DNA of 57,554 nt. Origin: an uncultured Eubacteriales bacterium. Lineage in GTDB: Bacteria > Bacillota > Clostridia > Christensenellales > QALW01. The stretch is taken from assembly GCA_900547955.1 (NCBI GenBank), contig URIR01000007.1, positions 1 to 57,554 of the forward strand, given 5' to 3'. Shown piece by piece: positions 57,541 to 57,554 of the stretch (its first letter is position 1; each line of letters begins with the position of its first letter). Under the pieces are notes generated by a model. It was not told the DNA's origin. It worked only from the letters and a program-made list of their open reading frames with translations, and did not search any database. The translations under genes were made by a program, and so were the position numbers.

Positions 57541-57554
57541 CCGAAGAATCAGAC

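Overview
The window looks like a chromosome segment of a low-to-moderate-GC Bacillota, most likely an uncultured gut Clostridia. The evidence is an hrcA-grpE-dnaK-dnaJ operon under a perfect CIRCE element, near-consensus sigma-A promoters (TTGACA-N17-TATAAT type), AGGAGG ribosome binding sites, many TTG/GTG starts, a DivIVA-like protein, tarI/tarJ, an FMN-riboswitch-controlled RibU-type ECF transporter, and a tRNA-Ser with an encoded CCA. No species is claimed.

Layout. 1-2.6 kb (minus): the N-terminal part of an NfnA/PyrK-like flavoprotein, then aroF-tyrA behind a leader with a consensus promoter, a 22-codon leader peptide carrying Tyr-Tyr-Tyr-Trp-Phe, and an intrinsic terminator just before the aroF ribosome binding site. 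2.6-5.5 kb (minus): ftsH and a membrane protein of unknown function. 6-8.6 kb (plus): a PHP phosphoesterase, a VanW/PG-binding surface protein, and a very GC-rich cluster of nested hairpins. 9-11.9 kb: tarI-tarJ, FMN riboswitch, ribU. 12-15.3 kb: a sugar isomerase-like protein, nagB and nagA, with a MITE between nagB and nagA. 15.4-22.4 kb: YugP-type protease, CDF transporter, AraC regulator, a Zn/Cd-type P-ATPase with a detached HMA protein, a divergent ArsR regulator, a GNAT enzyme. 22.5-27.5 kb: heat-shock operon. 27.5-34.5 kb: small membrane/secreted proteins, a 909-residue secreted GDPD protein, DUF378 between two inverted MITE copies, a PPC/DUF296 protein and a signal-less SodC-like protein.

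34.7-41.8 kb is an AT-richer, decayed accessory tract ending at tRNA-Ser(GGA). It holds remnants of a hexuronate catabolism cluster (uxaC, lacI-type regulator, uxaB, eda), then GNAT/methyltransferase genes, mostly frameshifted, separated by a recurring ~55-105 bp unit that resembles a degenerate tRNA. 42-45.3 kb (minus): DivIVA-like protein, then the lgt-pncB pair. 45.7-50.8 kb (plus): a LacI-regulated sugar cluster (regulator, Gfo/Idh oxidoreductase, ThuA-like, TIM-barrel isomerase, second oxidoreductase) behind a perfect cre-like operator. 50.9-57.4 kb: NCS2 permease, the macrodomain-SirTM pair, an MBL-fold protein divergent from an HxlR regulator with an elaborate operator region, and two GNAT enzymes.

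Two dispersed non-coding repeat families run through the window: family I (complete form 165 bp with TTAYCCTCAGTTTACAA-type inverted ends) and family II (272-280 bp MITE with GACAATA/TATTGTC ends and TA targets). Their small internal ORFs should not be annotated as genes. The strongest candidate for a specific undescribed system is the aromatic leader-peptide attenuator upstream of aroF. The tRNA-like unit/transferase array and the paired operator architecture at the HxlR-MBL junction come next.
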